Shown: one piece after another, positions 1-9,309 of the stretch
Layout of the letters: the number at the start of each line of letters is the position of its first letter
Position numbering within the stretch: the stretch's first letter is position 1
DNA from: an uncultured Planctomycetota bacterium
Lineage (GTDB): Bacteria > Planctomycetota > Planctomycetia > Pirellulales > Thermoguttaceae
DNA: 35,553 nucleotides
Reading direction: 5' to 3'
Assembly: GCA_902770245.1 (NCBI GenBank)
Contig: CACXSS010000006.1
Span: 1-35,553 of the forward strand
The notes under the pieces: generated by a model
The model's database searches: none
What the model was told of the DNA's origin: nothing
The model's input: the letters and a program-made list of their open reading frames with translations, nothing else
Made by a program: the position numbers and the translations under genes

Positions 1-1
1 C

Positions 2-3000
2 GTTGCTGAAGGCTACACACTCGATCACGCTGGCGCAACAACCGGTTCCGGCAACATCAATAAAGTCGGGAAAGGTACGCTTCGCCTGTCAGGGAACGCT
101 TCCGAATATACCGGCGATATTAATATTAATGATGGTTCCGTTGATTTGGGATTCAATGACAGCGCAACGCTGACAAACAGCATTTCCGGAGAAGGGAATG
201 TAATTATGTCTGGAAAAGGCAAAACGACCTTGACAGACGCTACGTATGAAGGTTCCACAACCGTTAATAGCGGTATTCTTTCAGCGGCAATCCTGTCAAC
301 CGACAGCGTTACAATCAATGGCGGAAAACTGGAAGTTGGAACTTTCGGAGGAACGCCGCCTGTAACAATCAACGGCGGTCAATTTGTTGTTGGAAATACG
401 CCTGAAACCGTTTCGATGGAAATCAGCAGTCTGACGCTCACAAACGGCGGTTCTATCAGTTTTGACATGAACAGCTTTTTAGGCGACGACTGGGACTGGA
501 TAGAAGTTCCTACGTTAGACATGGAAAACGGCTTCATCAATTTAACATTTAACAATGGCGACGAATTAAGCTGGTGGAGCAATGCTGGCGAATATGGTTA
601 TGAGTTAATTAATATTACAGGATGGCTGGGCGGCGTTGATAACATGCAAGTAACAGTTGACGGCGTTGTAAGCCCCAGCTGGTGGTTGGACTATGACAAC
701 GCGGGTATCTATCTGATGGCAACTGAAGTCGCGCCAACGGGGTCCAAGTTCTATCTTGCCAACCTGCAATCTGACCGGGATGCTGAAAACTGGACAATCA
801 ATGGCGATACCAAACTTGGCGCCAAACTTGTTGCAGGCGACAATTTCAACGTTACATACGGGAAGCCTGTTATTTTGAACGCAGACGGCGAATTTGAAGT
901 AGCTGACAGTTACAATTTGACGCTCAACAACGTCTCCGGTTCAAAAGCGTTGAACAAAACGGGGTATGGAACGCTGACTCTCGCAGGAGCTAATTCCTAT
1001 ACCGGAGCTACTACAATTTCAGCTGGTACGTTGGCTTTGACGGCGGAAAACGCGATTGCCAGCTCTGCTTCCGTTACAAACAACGGCGCGATTACAATGG
1101 GCGCCGCTCAGAAGCTCAACAATCTGTCAGGAGCTGGAACAGTTGACAACGGCGGATACGCTCTGACGCTTAACAACACTACAGCGACTGAATTTTCCGG
1201 CGTCATTTCCGGCGCGGGCGCTTTGGTCAAGACCGGCGACGCGACGCTGACTCTGTCTTCCGCTAATACCTATACCGGAGGAACGACGATTAACGCCGGT
1301 ACGCTCAAGGTTGTCGCAACCGGGACGCTTGGAACTGGCGCTGTTACAAACAACTCGATTCTGGAATTCGCTCTGGGAGAAGGCGAGTCAATGGAAATTG
1401 GTTATACAATTGCCAATAACGGCTCTGGCAAGACGGTCAAAACCGGGGCGGGAAATCTTTCTCTGACCTCAACGTCCACTGGCAACTTCGAAATCCAGGA
1501 AGGAACAGTATCGCTTGTCAACAGTCTGAACAATACAACCAAACGATTCGGTCAGGTTACCATTGGTCAGGGAGCTACCCTGCTTGGCGCCTCGAAAGAC
1601 TCCATTGGACACAGCGACACACCGACGATGATCATTAACGTCTACGGTACGTTTGACTCTTCCGTTTCAAACGAAACGTTTATCAATACTCAACTTCACA
1701 TGTACGGCGGTACGGCGAAGGCGTCCAGCGGCAGTACGTTTGATTTATACAACAACACTGCCAAAGTTTACTCTCACGCATTGCAGGGCGCGACTGCTGA
1801 AGATCCAACCATTTCGACGATTTCGGCTGTCTGTCTGGTTCGCAATAACGCAACAATCGACATTACGACAGACGCCAACTCGCAGCTGTCCATTACCAAC
1901 GTTATTCAGTCCGAAAACGCCAACGGTAAGATCGTTAAGTATGGCGCCGGTACGTTGTATTTGACAGCGGTCAACACCTTCCAAGGTGGATTTGATATTA
2001 AAGAGGGACGAGTGATTTCTAGCGGACCAAACTCTTCTCCCAGCAACTTGGGAACAGGTCCGATTACTATTGCGTCTGGAGCGACGCTGGATTTACGAGA
2101 AGCAAACCAGTTTGGTTGGGGAGCAAACTCTCCACCCGACGTTACTATTCGCGGTACGCTCATTCCTCAAAACTATACGCATATTAAAAACCTGAATCTG
2201 GAAAACGGTTTGATTGAAAAGGAAAATAGCTATACCGATGGCGGAACGGGTTTGGACTTTGCAACTCGAACGGGCGTTATAACTTCAACCGGTAATTCGA
2301 CGATTAAATCTAAAATCCATATTAATAGCGGCGCTAAGGCAACGTTTAACGTTCAGTCTGGTACGTTGACCGTTGACGGCGTAATCAAAAGCGACGGCGG
2401 ATTTACCAAGACCGGCGCTGGTACGATGAAGCTGACAGCGGCTAACAAGTATTCTGGAAACACTGTCGTTTCCGGCGGTACGCTGCTTCTGACAAACTCT
2501 GGAAGTTTAGTTTCGCCTAACGTTACTGTTAACGCGGATGGAACATTCCAGACCGGCGCAAATATTAACGTAACCAACGTTGTTCTTGACGGCGGCTCGT
2601 TTGTCATTGGCGAAACTGCGGCATCGGCTGCAATTACGACAGCGTCCTTGACGCTGAACAGCGGAACGGTCTATTTCGACATGAACGGTTACACCGCGTC
2701 TGCTAACGATTACGACAAGCTGCTTGCGACTTCCGCAACGCTGACCTCGGGCGTAATCAATTTGACGTTTAACAACGGCGACGAAACCTCGTGGTGGAAC
2801 AACGCGCCGGAAGCCGGATACGTTCTGATGGAAACCAGCGGTCTGACTGCGGATTTGACTAACGTTCAGGTAAACGTTGGCAGCGCCGCAACGACAAGCT
2901 GGTATCTGGCAACGGCTGACAACAATCTTGTTCTCAAGAAACTGGACGGTCCGGAACCGCCGGAACCGCCGACTCCGACTTCGGAATACTATAACGTCAA

Positions 3001-4543
3001 TTCGGCTGACATTTCCGCCGCCAAATGGACGATTGACGGTACAAACAAGAAGGGCGTCCAATTCCTCGAAGGCGAACAGAATACAGCAACGTTTGCCAAT
3101 CCGGTAGAAATGAACGCTGACGGAACGTTTGAAATTGGCGCAAATCGCAATCTTACGGTTTCAGGCGTCATTTCCGGCGAAGGCGACGTAACCAAACTCG
3201 GCGCAGGTACGCTGACCCTTTCCGGCGACAATACGTATACCGGCGACACGATTGTTTCAGCCGGAACGCTCAATCTGACTAAAACTGGTCAAAAGGGAAC
3301 TTTGGCAACCGGAAGTACGTTAACCGTTGACGGCGCAACCTCTGTTGTAACAGGACATGGAGACATTTTTGGCTATACCACAGGAACCGTTGGAACAATC
3401 AATTTGACTAACGGCGGAACGCTGCACAACGATTCAACAGGCAATCACATAACCGTTGGCGCCGCAATCAACATGAACAACGGCGTTATTTCAGCTGAAA
3501 ACGGTACAGGCAGCGCAACGTTTGGCAACTACGTTTTCGATAACGCTGTCAACGTCCTGGGCGGAACGGACAATATTATTAACGCTAATCGAATTACATT
3601 GCGTCAAGCTCCTGGCACGCCTGGAAATGCAGGAGGAAAGTTCAACGTTGCTGACGGAGCTAAATTGACGATTTCCTCGCAAATTTTCGATCCCGACGGG
3701 AATTTTGTTCCTCTGGTTAAACAGGGAGCTGGAACGCTGGTTCTTTCCGGCGACAATACGTATACAAAGGGAACTACCGTCTCTGAAGGCGTTCTTCAAC
3801 TCACCGGCGACGCGGTCAAAGCGAACAGCTCGATTGAAATTGCGGACAACGCCACTTTGGAATACAACGTTCCCTCTGGCGAAAAATCGCTGGACTTCAC
3901 AACCAGCAACACGACCGTTTCCGGCGGAAACGTTGCCAAGACGGGAGCTGGCAAGCTCAAGATTAAGGCGGACGGAACCCAGTTCAGCGCAAACAACTTT
4001 GCCGTCTCTGCTGGCGAACTGGACTTCAAAGGTCAGTACAACGGCGATTTGGTTGTCAAGACCGGCGCAACGCTTTCGCCGGGCAATTCCGTTGGAGACT
4101 TGACCATTTACGGCAACGCGATAATCGAAACCGGCGCGACTGGCTTGTTTGAGTTCAGCGCTTTTAATGAAGACCCGGCGCAGCAATCGTTTGACAGACT
4201 GTTTATTGCCGACAACGGCTCGTTTGTCATTGACTCCAACTCGGTTATCAAGCTCTACTTTGAAGCTGGCGACGCTGAACTCTGGGCGGCAGAAGGCGCA
4301 GAATACAAGCTGGTTTCCGACGAAGATTTTGTCAGCTCAACAACCGACATGAGCGGTTTGTTAGGCAACTTTACAAACTTCTTCGGTTTGGAAGGCAGGG
4401 TTGACGGTCTTTACCTGCTCGGTCTTGGCGCTGGTCCAATTCCGCCGGGACCGGGAACAGGCGTTCCGGAACCGTCAACGTGGGCGTTGCTGCTCCTCGG
4501 CGCTTTGGGAATGTATTATATTCGACAGAAGAAAAATCGATAA
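2..4543 (+). CDS. PEP-CTERM surface protein with autotransporter-type beta-strand repeats (5' end missing)
   Basis: The frame is open from the left edge, so the true start lies upstream; the TTG at 146 is internal. The product (over 1500 residues here) is a low-complexity Thr/Asn/Gly-rich passenger. It carries repeated autotransporter-associated beta-strand units of the form GAGTLTLSGDNTYTG..T.V.AGTL, clear near nt 962, 1232, 2420, 3200 and 3727, with weaker ones between. A larger block is duplicated: nt about 370-1060 and 2590-3290 both contain FDMN, LTFNNGDE.SWW.NA, a W-T-I-(N/D)-G strand, NADG.FE and then a beta unit. After an SPGNSVGDLTIYG strand, the C-terminus has a Pro/Gly linker, a VPEPSTWALL motif, a hydrophobic helix and a basic RQKKNR tail, the PEP-CTERM sorting signal handled by an exosortase. 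It is expected to be exported and surface-anchored as an adhesin or matrix protein; ligand unknown. A hairpin repeat follows 25 nt after the stop. Confidence 0.9.
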   Translation, partial: VAEGYTLDHAGATTGSGNINKVGKGTLRLSGNASEYTGDININDGSVDLGFNDSATLTNSISGEGNVIMSGKGKTTLTDATYEGSTTVNSGILSAAILSTDSVTINGGKLEVGTFGGTPPVTINGGQFVVGNTPETVSMEISSLTLTNGGSISFDMNSFLGDDWDWIEVPTLDMENGFINLTFNNGDELSWWSNAGEYGYELINITGWLGGVDNMQVTVDGVVSPSWWLDYDNAGIYLMATEVAPTGSKFYLANLQSDRDAENWTINGDTKLGAKLVAGDNFNVTYGKPVILNADGEFEVADSYNLTLNNVSGSKALNKTGYGTLTLAGANSYTGATTISAGTLALTAENAIASSASVTNNGAITMGAAQKLNNLSGAGTVDNGGYALTLNNTTATEFSGVISGAGALVKTGDATLTLSSANTYTGGTTINAGTLKVVATGTLGTGAVTNNSILEFALGEGESMEIGYTIANNGSGKTVKTGAGNLSLTSTSTGNFEIQEGTVSLVNSLNNTTKRFGQVTIGQGATLLGASKDSIGHSDTPTMIINVYGTFDSSVSNETFINTQLHMYGGTAKASSGSTFDLYNNTAKVYSHALQGATAEDPTISTISAVCLVRNNATIDITTDANSQLSITNVIQSENANGKIVKYGAGTLYLTAVNTFQGGFDIKEGRVISSGPNSSPSNLGTGPITIASGATLDLREANQFGWGANSPPDVTIRGTLIPQNYTHIKNLNLENGLIEKENSYTDGGTGLDFATRTGVITSTGNSTIKSKIHINSGAKATFNVQSGTLTVDGVIKSDGGFTKTGAGTMKLTAANKYSGNTVVSGGTLLLTNSGSLVSPNVTVNADGTFQTGANINVTNVVLDGGSFVIGETAASAAITTASLTLNSGTVYFDMNGYTASANDYDKLLATSATLTSGVINLTFNNGDETSWWNNAPEAGYVLMETSGLTADLTNVQVNVGSAATTSWYLATADNNLVLKKLDGPEPPEPPTPTSEYYNVNSADISAAKWTIDGTNKKGVQFLEGEQNTATFANPVEMNADGTFEIGANRNLTVSGVISGEGDVTKLGAGTLTLSGDNTYTGDTIVSAGTLNLTKTGQKGTLATGSTLTVDGATSVVTGHGDIFGYTTGTVGTINLTNGGTLHNDSTGNHITVGAAINMNNGVISAENGTGSATFGNYVFDNAVNVLGGTDNIINANRITLRQAPGTPGNAGGKFNVADGAKLTISSQIFDPDGNFVPLVKQGAGTLVLSGDNTYTKGTTVSEGVLQLTGDAVKANSSIEIADNATLEYNVPSGEKSLDFTTSNTTVSGGNVAKTGAGKLKIKADGTQFSANNFAVSAGELDFKGQYNGDLVVKTGATLSPGNSVGDLTIYGNAIIETGATGLFEFSAFNEDPAQQSFDRLFIADNGSFVIDSNSVIKLYFEAGDAELWAAEGAEYKLVSDEDFVSSTTDMSGLLGNFTNFFGLEGRVDGLYLLGLGAGPIPPGPGTGVPEPSTWALLLLGALGMYYIRQKKNR

Positions 4544-4568
4544 ATTATAGGTTATCGATAATTAATAT

Positions 4569-4608
4569 CGGAGTGCGAGAGTGAAGCGTTAGCGAAACTC
4601 TCGCTTTC
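4569..4608 (+). repeat. REP-like hairpin element, copy R1
   Basis: Head CGGAGTGCG is followed by an 8-bp stem (4575-4582 with 4597-4604) around a 14-nt loop, ending in CGCTTT. It lies 25 nt past the stop of the PEP-CTERM gene with the head facing that gene. It could also end transcription, though the T tract is short. Confidence 0.7.
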
Positions 4609-4646
4609 ACATTCAACAACAATTAATAAAAACTTGTCAGGATTTT

Positions 4647-5768
4647 ATGAAACGTAACGGATTTACACTTGTTGAATTATTGGTTGTCATCTCGATTATC
4701 GCCGTATTGGTCGGCTTGCTTTTGCCAGCCGTTTACGGCGCCAGAGAGTCGGCGCGTCGTCTGACCTGCACCAACCATATTCGTCAGCTGGCAACCGGCT
4801 GTCATAACCACGAAACGGCTCACGGGTTCTTCCCGACTGCCGGCTGGAACAACGTATGGGTTGGCGACCCGAACGCTGGCGTTGGGCGGCATCAGCCCGG
4901 CGGCTGGATTTTTAACGTTCTGCCGTACATTGACCAAACCGCTCTTCACGACAAAGGCTTGGGCAAAAAAGGCACAGAATTACGAAATGCCTTGATGGAA
5001 ATGGTCCAAACGCCGATTGCGGTTATGAACTGCCCAACTCGCCGTAAAGCTGACATCTGCAATAACGTTACCGCTATTACGATGAATAACGCCGGTCAGC
5101 CAGCCTATTATTGCCGAACAGACTACGCCGGCAATGCTGGTTCGTATGGAAAAAACATGTACGGGTCTTTCCCCAACACTGGCAAGCCGGATTTTGATCA
5201 GAAATTGGCGAAGGGAGATAATTGGCCCGAAAACTCCAATCATCGCATGAAAAACAACGGTATATTTTATTGCGCTACCGAGATTGGCAGAAACGATGTT
5301 ACCGACGGTTTGAGCAATACCTATATGGTTGGAGAAAAATTCGTCGACGCGAAAGCCTATAACGGCGTTGCTCAGTGCCGCGGCGATAACGAATCCATGT
5401 ACGTCGGGCACGACCCGGACGTTCTCCGCTGGTGCTATGGTCGAACTGCAGAGGATTACGACGCCGTCAACAACGACGCCGCTCTCAAAGGCACTCAGGA
5501 TTTATACTTTGAAACAGGACGTAAAGACGCATACACAGTCGCAAACTTCCTTATGCCGCCGCTGCACGACATCAACAACGTTCCAGGCGGGTTCCCGTGG
5601 CAAAACTACTTCTGGCGATTTGGTTCCGCTCACGCATCGTCTATGAACATGGCGTTCGCGGACGCGTCCGTTCATAGAGTCCATTACGGCATTGAAGGAC
5701 AGATTCACGCCCTTCACGGCAGCCGCAAAGACGGTCAGATGATTCCGGATACAAAGGAAATTAAGTAA
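4647..5768 (+). CDS. DUF1559 type II/IV pseudopilin-like protein
   Basis: 373 aa. The N-terminus MKRNGFTLVELLVVI is a class III prepilin leader: short basic stretch, cleavage after G, then F and E at +1 and +5 and a roughly 20-residue hydrophobic helix. SARRLTCTNHIRQL follows the helix, as is usual in the planctomycetal DUF1559 (SBP_bac_10) family. The C-terminus has the family tail, here FGSAHASSMNMAFADASVHRV. Such proteins are processed by a prepilin peptidase and placed in the inner membrane with a large periplasmic or surface domain; their exact role is unknown. It lies 103 nt after the giant surface protein on the same strand, and a second pseudopilin later in the window also neighbours a large secreted beta protein. 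ATG at 4647 is chosen because the leader begins there. Confidence 0.9.
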   Translation: MKRNGFTLVELLVVISIIAVLVGLLLPAVYGARESARRLTCTNHIRQLATGCHNHETAHGFFPTAGWNNVWVGDPNAGVGRHQPGGWIFNVLPYIDQTALHDKGLGKKGTELRNALMEMVQTPIAVMNCPTRRKADICNNVTAITMNNAGQPAYYCRTDYAGNAGSYGKNMYGSFPNTGKPDFDQKLAKGDNWPENSNHRMKNNGIFYCATEIGRNDVTDGLSNTYMVGEKFVDAKAYNGVAQCRGDNESMYVGHDPDVLRWCYGRTAEDYDAVNNDAALKGTQDLYFETGRKDAYTVANFLMPPLHDINNVPGGFPWQNYFWRFGSAHASSMNMAFADASVHRVHYGIEGQIHALHGSRKDGQMIPDTKEIK

Positions 5769-5814
5769 TTCTAGTTAGCGGGCGTATCGCATGCCCGGTT
5801 AAGGCGGCGGCAGT

Positions 5815-5846
5815 CGGGGAATGCGGCGCCCATAGGCGCCGCCTTA
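5815..5846 (+). repeat. REP-like hairpin element, copy R2
   Basis: Head CGGGGAATGCGG leads into a perfect 8-bp stem GCGGCGCC / GGCGCCGC (5823-5830, 5835-5842) with loop CATA, then CTTA. It is 46 nt past the pseudopilin stop, head toward that gene. Just upstream (5800-5813) is a piece resembling an inverted tail of the same family. Confidence 0.7.
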
Positions 5847-5939
5847 ACCTGCGACCCGCGACGATGTTTGAGAATTTCTGGTGGGTATCTAACCAGTTTC
5901 CTGCCGAGAAAGAAGAAGATTATTTGCGACTCTTTGGAT

Positions 5940-5970
5940 AAGGCGGCAGCAAGCCGCCGCACTCCCCGAA
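5940..5970 (-). repeat. REP-like hairpin element, copy R3
   Basis: On the minus strand it reads TTCGGGGAGTGCGG, then a GGC-TTGC-TGCC type hairpin, then CGCCTT. It is inverted relative to R2, so R2 and R3 form a head-out pair spanning 5815-5970. Together they account for most of the 308-nt gap between the pseudopilin and the next start; the remaining 5847-5939 shows no further structure that I recognise. Confidence 0.65.
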
Positions 5971-5985
5971 TTTCTCCCCCCCCTA

Positions 5986-6014
5986 TTTACTTCTAAAAGT
6001 CTTTCTGATAAAAT
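5986..6014 (+). promoter_or_regulatory. Candidate sigma70-type promoter for the HzsA-like gene
   Basis: TTTACT (5986-5991), 17-nt spacer, TAAAAT (6009-6014), preceded by TGA to give an extended -10. It lies about 60 nt before ATG 6077. Prediction by eye only. Confidence 0.45.
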
Positions 6015-6076
6015 ATATACATAAGTGTATCTTGCCGATGGCAATATCCCCAATCATTCAACCCCACAGATTAAAA

Positions 6077-8887
6077 ATGAGAATATTCTACTCCCTTGCA
6101 GCGCTGTTTGTTTTGACTGTCAGTTCCGTTTGCTTTGCGGCGTGTACCCCGTTCGACAAATTGCCGGAACAGGCGCAGCAGGACTTGATTACAGACTGGA
6201 CGTTTCAGGCGGACAACAGCTTTACCGCCGAGAAAATCGCCAACGAGATCCGTTGGGCGAAAGAAGCCGCCGAGAGAATCGGGAAGATGTCGGGAGCGCC
6301 GGATTTGTCTTCGTACGTCGCCAAGCTGGACGAACTGGAGGCGAAACTCAAAGACGTCAATCCCGACGAAGCCGAGGCGTTACAGGCTCTGTACTTTGAC
6401 GTCCGAAAAGTCAAGCGTGACGTCGTCTTTTCCAACCCGCTGCTGGATTTCGATTCCATTTTGATGGTTGAGAACCCGTACCCGCGCGGAGACAAGGACG
6501 ACAAAACCGATCAGTGGGGGCACGAAACGCGTCATCGCAACGGGTTTGAGGGCGCGGACGGTGGGCGTCTGCTGATTATCGGCTTGAATCCCCGGGACGT
6601 CAAAAAGAACCTCTCCGAGGGCATGGGCGGCGCGTTTTGGCGTCCGGACTTGTCCTACGATGCGAAGGAAGTTCTGTTCTGTTACAAACCCGTCGGGGAG
6701 AAGTCGTTCCATCTGTACAAAGTCAACTCGGACGGGACCGACGTTCGTCAGCTCACCCGCGGCGACTACGACGACCTCGACCCGGTTTTCGCGCCGGACG
6801 GTCACATTATTTTCTGCTCGTCGCGGCAGCACAGCTACGTCCGCTGCATGCCCATGACGCACTCGTTTGCCGTAACTCGCTGTGACGGCGACGGCAAAAA
6901 TATCTACGTCATTTCCGCTAACGGCGAGCCGGAGTATATGCCCAACATTCTGCCTGACGGGCGCGTTATTTACACCCGCTGGGAGTACACCGACAAAGCG
7001 CTCTGGCGCGTTCAGGCTCTCTGGACGATGAACCCGGACGGCACGAACTCGCAAACGCTCTGGGGCAACCAGTCCGCCTGGCCGGACGTTTTGACTGAAG
7101 CCCGCGCCATTCCCGGGTCGAAGAAAATCGTCTTTACCGGCGTTGGACACCACGGCTGGTTTGACGGCGCTGTTGGGTACATCGACCCGACCAAGGGCAT
7201 GAACTATCCCGACGGTCTGGAACGAATCACCCGCGACGCCAACTGGGCGGAAGTCGGCAACGGTCCTAACGACCCGCCTGCCAGCTACGACTTCCATTCC
7301 GCCGGGAAGTTCACAGCGTACAAGGCGCCCTACCCTTTGTCGGAAGAATACATGCTCGTTTCCGCTCGCACGGGCGGGAACCTCTATGGCGGCAGCCATC
7401 GAGGATTGTTCTTCAAGCTGTATCTGCAGGACGTTTACGGGAACAAGGAGCTGATTTACGCGGCGGACAACTCCAACGCATGGTACGCCATGCCGTTCAA
7501 GCCGCGGCAGACGCCCGCCGTTCTGCCGGATAGAGTCGACTGGCCGGAAATCGGCGTCGGCGCCCAGCCACGTCCCGGGTACTTGTACTCCAACAACGTT
7601 TTCGACAACGCCCCCGCCGTTCTGAAAGAGAAAGGCAAGGCGATTCGCGTTATTCAAATGGATCCCAAAACGTACACGACGTGGCACAAAACCGTTCAGC
7701 ACGACGGTCCTGCCGTTTCGGTCTTTCAGGCGGAAGGCGTTAAGAGAATTCTCGGAACTGTTCCGATTGAGCCGGACGGGAGCGTATTCTTTGAACTCCC
7801 CGCCGGGAAATCTGTCTATTTTGAAATGCTGGACGAAAACGGGATGGCGATTCACGTCATGCGATCGTTTACCAACGTCATGCCGGGCGAAATTCGCGGC
7901 TGCTTTGGCTGTCACGAGTCCAACCTCGCCACAAAAGGCAACCAGCCCAGCAAGGGCATGAACATGGCGATGAAAAAAGGCCCGCAAAAGCTCACGCCTC
8001 CCACCTGGGGAACCGGCGAGTCCATTTCCTACATGCGATTCGTTCAGCCGGTTCTGGACAAGTACTGCGCTAAATGCCATCAGGATCCAACGTCCGATGC
8101 GTTCAAAAAGCTCAACATGATTTGTCGCCCGTCGTCTCACCCGTGGAAAGAACAGGTCGGCACGCGTCCGGGAGAATCCAGCCCGTTCTGCGAACCGTAT
8201 CTGACCCTGGTCAGCGGCAAATGCGTTTGGGGCGACGTCAAAAAGAGAGATGAACGCGGCGTTCCCGCCAACCTCGCGGGCTTGTTTGTCGTGGAAGGAT
8301 ACGACCGTTACGACCCGGCGAACATTGTAACGCTTCCGCCGTACTCCGCGTTCAGCCCGGTCAGTAAGCTCATTCATAACGCCTGCTCAGGCGAACATCA
8401 CGGCGTAAAAGTAACAGGAGAAGACCGGGAACGGCTTATCGCCTGGGTGGACTGCAACGGTCCGTATTTGGGCGACGAGGAGATTCGCGCCATGTACGAC
8501 CCGGATACGTACGTTGTCGAACACGTCCCGCCGATTCGCCCCCGCGTTGGCACCGCCCCGGTTATCAACCGCTTCGACATCCGCCAGGACGGGGACTCCG
8601 AAAAAGTCGCCGGCGTTCCGCTGCGTCTGTATTCAAACGACGCCTTTGACGGGGAAATCGTCTTTGCCGCTTACGGAGCAGAAGATACGTTTATTGACGT
8701 TACCGAACTGGTCAAAAAAGAATTCCGCGGCAAGACTGTTACACAGCTGGGCAAGTACAACCTTCTTTTCGGCGACCCGGTCAACAAGAAGGTCAAAACG
8801 CTCAAGGTCATCGTCCGCTTCAAAGACGGCAAGGTCAAGGAATATCAATTCCAGGAAGACTCGCCAATGGACTTTAAGATTATGTAA
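6077..8887 (+). CDS. Exported HzsA-like beta-propeller protein with two c-type haem motifs
   Basis: 936 aa from ATG 6077. The frame also allows TTG 6032 and ATG 6038, but MRIFYSLAALFVLTV..VCFA at 6077 is a clean signal peptide. Residues about 190-480 show TolB/WD40-like propeller blades (VNSDGTDVRQLTRGDYDDLD, FAPDGHIIFCSSR, MNPDGTN), as in the hydrazine synthase alpha-subunit-like family common in planctomycetes. Two CXXCH motifs follow: CFGCH at residue 609 and CAKCH at residue 664, the second in the VLDKYCAKCH setting of planctomycetal cytochromes. The family suggests periplasmic electron transfer or oxidation of an unknown small substrate. No anammox partners are nearby, so hydrazine synthesis is not implied. 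Two hairpins follow the stop. Confidence 0.85.
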   Translation: MRIFYSLAALFVLTVSSVCFAACTPFDKLPEQAQQDLITDWTFQADNSFTAEKIANEIRWAKEAAERIGKMSGAPDLSSYVAKLDELEAKLKDVNPDEAEALQALYFDVRKVKRDVVFSNPLLDFDSILMVENPYPRGDKDDKTDQWGHETRHRNGFEGADGGRLLIIGLNPRDVKKNLSEGMGGAFWRPDLSYDAKEVLFCYKPVGEKSFHLYKVNSDGTDVRQLTRGDYDDLDPVFAPDGHIIFCSSRQHSYVRCMPMTHSFAVTRCDGDGKNIYVISANGEPEYMPNILPDGRVIYTRWEYTDKALWRVQALWTMNPDGTNSQTLWGNQSAWPDVLTEARAIPGSKKIVFTGVGHHGWFDGAVGYIDPTKGMNYPDGLERITRDANWAEVGNGPNDPPASYDFHSAGKFTAYKAPYPLSEEYMLVSARTGGNLYGGSHRGLFFKLYLQDVYGNKELIYAADNSNAWYAMPFKPRQTPAVLPDRVDWPEIGVGAQPRPGYLYSNNVFDNAPAVLKEKGKAIRVIQMDPKTYTTWHKTVQHDGPAVSVFQAEGVKRILGTVPIEPDGSVFFELPAGKSVYFEMLDENGMAIHVMRSFTNVMPGEIRGCFGCHESNLATKGNQPSKGMNMAMKKGPQKLTPPTWGTGESISYMRFVQPVLDKYCAKCHQDPTSDAFKKLNMICRPSSHPWKEQVGTRPGESSPFCEPYLTLVSGKCVWGDVKKRDERGVPANLAGLFVVEGYDRYDPANIVTLPPYSAFSPVSKLIHNACSGEHHGVKVTGEDRERLIAWVDCNGPYLGDEEIRAMYDPDTYVVEHVPPIRPRVGTAPVINRFDIRQDGDSEKVAGVPLRLYSNDAFDGEIVFAAYGAEDTFIDVTELVKKEFRGKTVTQLGKYNLLFGDPVNKKVKTLKVIVRFKDGKVKEYQFQEDSPMDFKIM

Positions 8888-8891
8888 CATT

Positions 8892-8920
8892 TCGGAGTGC
8901 GGGAGCGAAGCTCTCGCTTT
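8892..8920 (+). repeat. REP-like hairpin element, copy R4
   Basis: TCGGAGTGCGGGAGC-GAA-GCTCTCGCTTTT: 8-bp stem (8899-8906 with 8910-8917, one G-T pair) and GAA loop, 4 nt past the stop of the HzsA-like gene. The four Ts after the stem make it a plausible terminator too. A second hairpin, 9 bp around GAA, follows at 8924-8944. Confidence 0.7.
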
Positions 8921-8923
8921 TAC

Positions 8924-8944
8924 CTTGACGGCGAAGCCGTCAAG
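8924..8944 (+). repeat. 9-bp hairpin with GAA loop
   Basis: CTTGACGGC-GAA-GCCGTCAAG is a perfect inverted repeat. Its centre GCGAAGC is the sequence known to form an unusually stable DNA mini-hairpin; the same core occurs in R4 just upstream. Confidence 0.6.
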
Positions 8945-8971
8945 TACTAAAGTCCCGCTATTTCCCACAGA

Positions 8972-9118
8972 CGCAGCCAAAATTCTTACTGGGTCGCGGA
9001 CGAAGTCCGCCGAAAAAAAAACGAAAATCTTTGTTCTACGCGAAATGTTTGACGAAACCGAAAATTTAATTTCGATTAGACAAAAATGATTAGGGAAGCG
9101 GACTGCGTCCGCGACCCG
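8972..9118. repeat. Inverted pair of GTCGCGGAC hairpin repeats
   Basis: Left copy: CGCAGCCAAAA then a short spacer and GGGTCGCGGAC-GAA-GTCCGCC (to 9011). Right copy (9097-9118) is the reverse complement form, GCGGAC-TGC-GTCCGCGACCC. A third copy at 15823-15863 shares both the CGCAGCCAAAA lead and the hairpin. With R4 and R8 these occupy much of the 513-nt gap 8888-9401. The A-rich stretch between the two copies shows nothing I recognise. Confidence 0.65.
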
Positions 9119-9163
9119 AAATGGTTTCTTGCTACGTCATTGGCTTTCAACGGGACGTTTGAC

Positions 9164-9193
9164 AAAGCGGCGCCAAGGCGCTGCGCTCCGAAA
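9164..9193 (-). repeat. REP-like hairpin element, copy R8 (diverged)
   Basis: The minus strand reads TTCGGAGCGC, an imperfect AGCGCC-TTGG-CGCCGC hairpin, then TTT. The head is changed from GTGCG to GCGC. It is inverted relative to R4, giving another head-out pair. Confidence 0.5.
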
Positions 9194-9247
9194 GATTTCA
9201 CTTTCGCTTTGCTCACACCCACGGGTTTACCCCCGCGGCTCGCCTAA

Positions 9248-9291
9248 GCGTAATTCCGCTCCCGCTGATTGCTCTATTATCGCCTTTCATT
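9248..9291 (+). repeat. Upstream repeat, copy A (GCGTAAT...CGCCTTTCATT)
   Basis: GCGTAATTCCGCTCCCG, a variable stretch, CTATTAT, CGCCTTTCATT. Two further copies (15960-16003 and 19623-19666) share most positions. All three precede genes whose products have twin-arginine-type leaders. Confidence 0.65.
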
Positions 9292-9309
9292 TTTGCTCGT
9301 CCCAGGGGA

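Noticed and set aside
146..148. TTG as the start of the first gene
   Set aside because: The frame is open with beta-repeat sequence from the left edge, so the gene is cut by the window and this codon is internal.
6380..8377. Long open frame on the minus strand (665 codons) opposite the HzsA-like gene
   Set aside because: It is a mirror of a well-supported gene; the Arg/Val-rich translation has no domain or signal and is typical of antisense frames in this codon usage.
6077..8887. Evidence for anammox metabolism
   Set aside because: HzsA-like propeller proteins are widespread in planctomycetes; no hydrazine synthase partners or hydrazine dehydrogenase are in the window.
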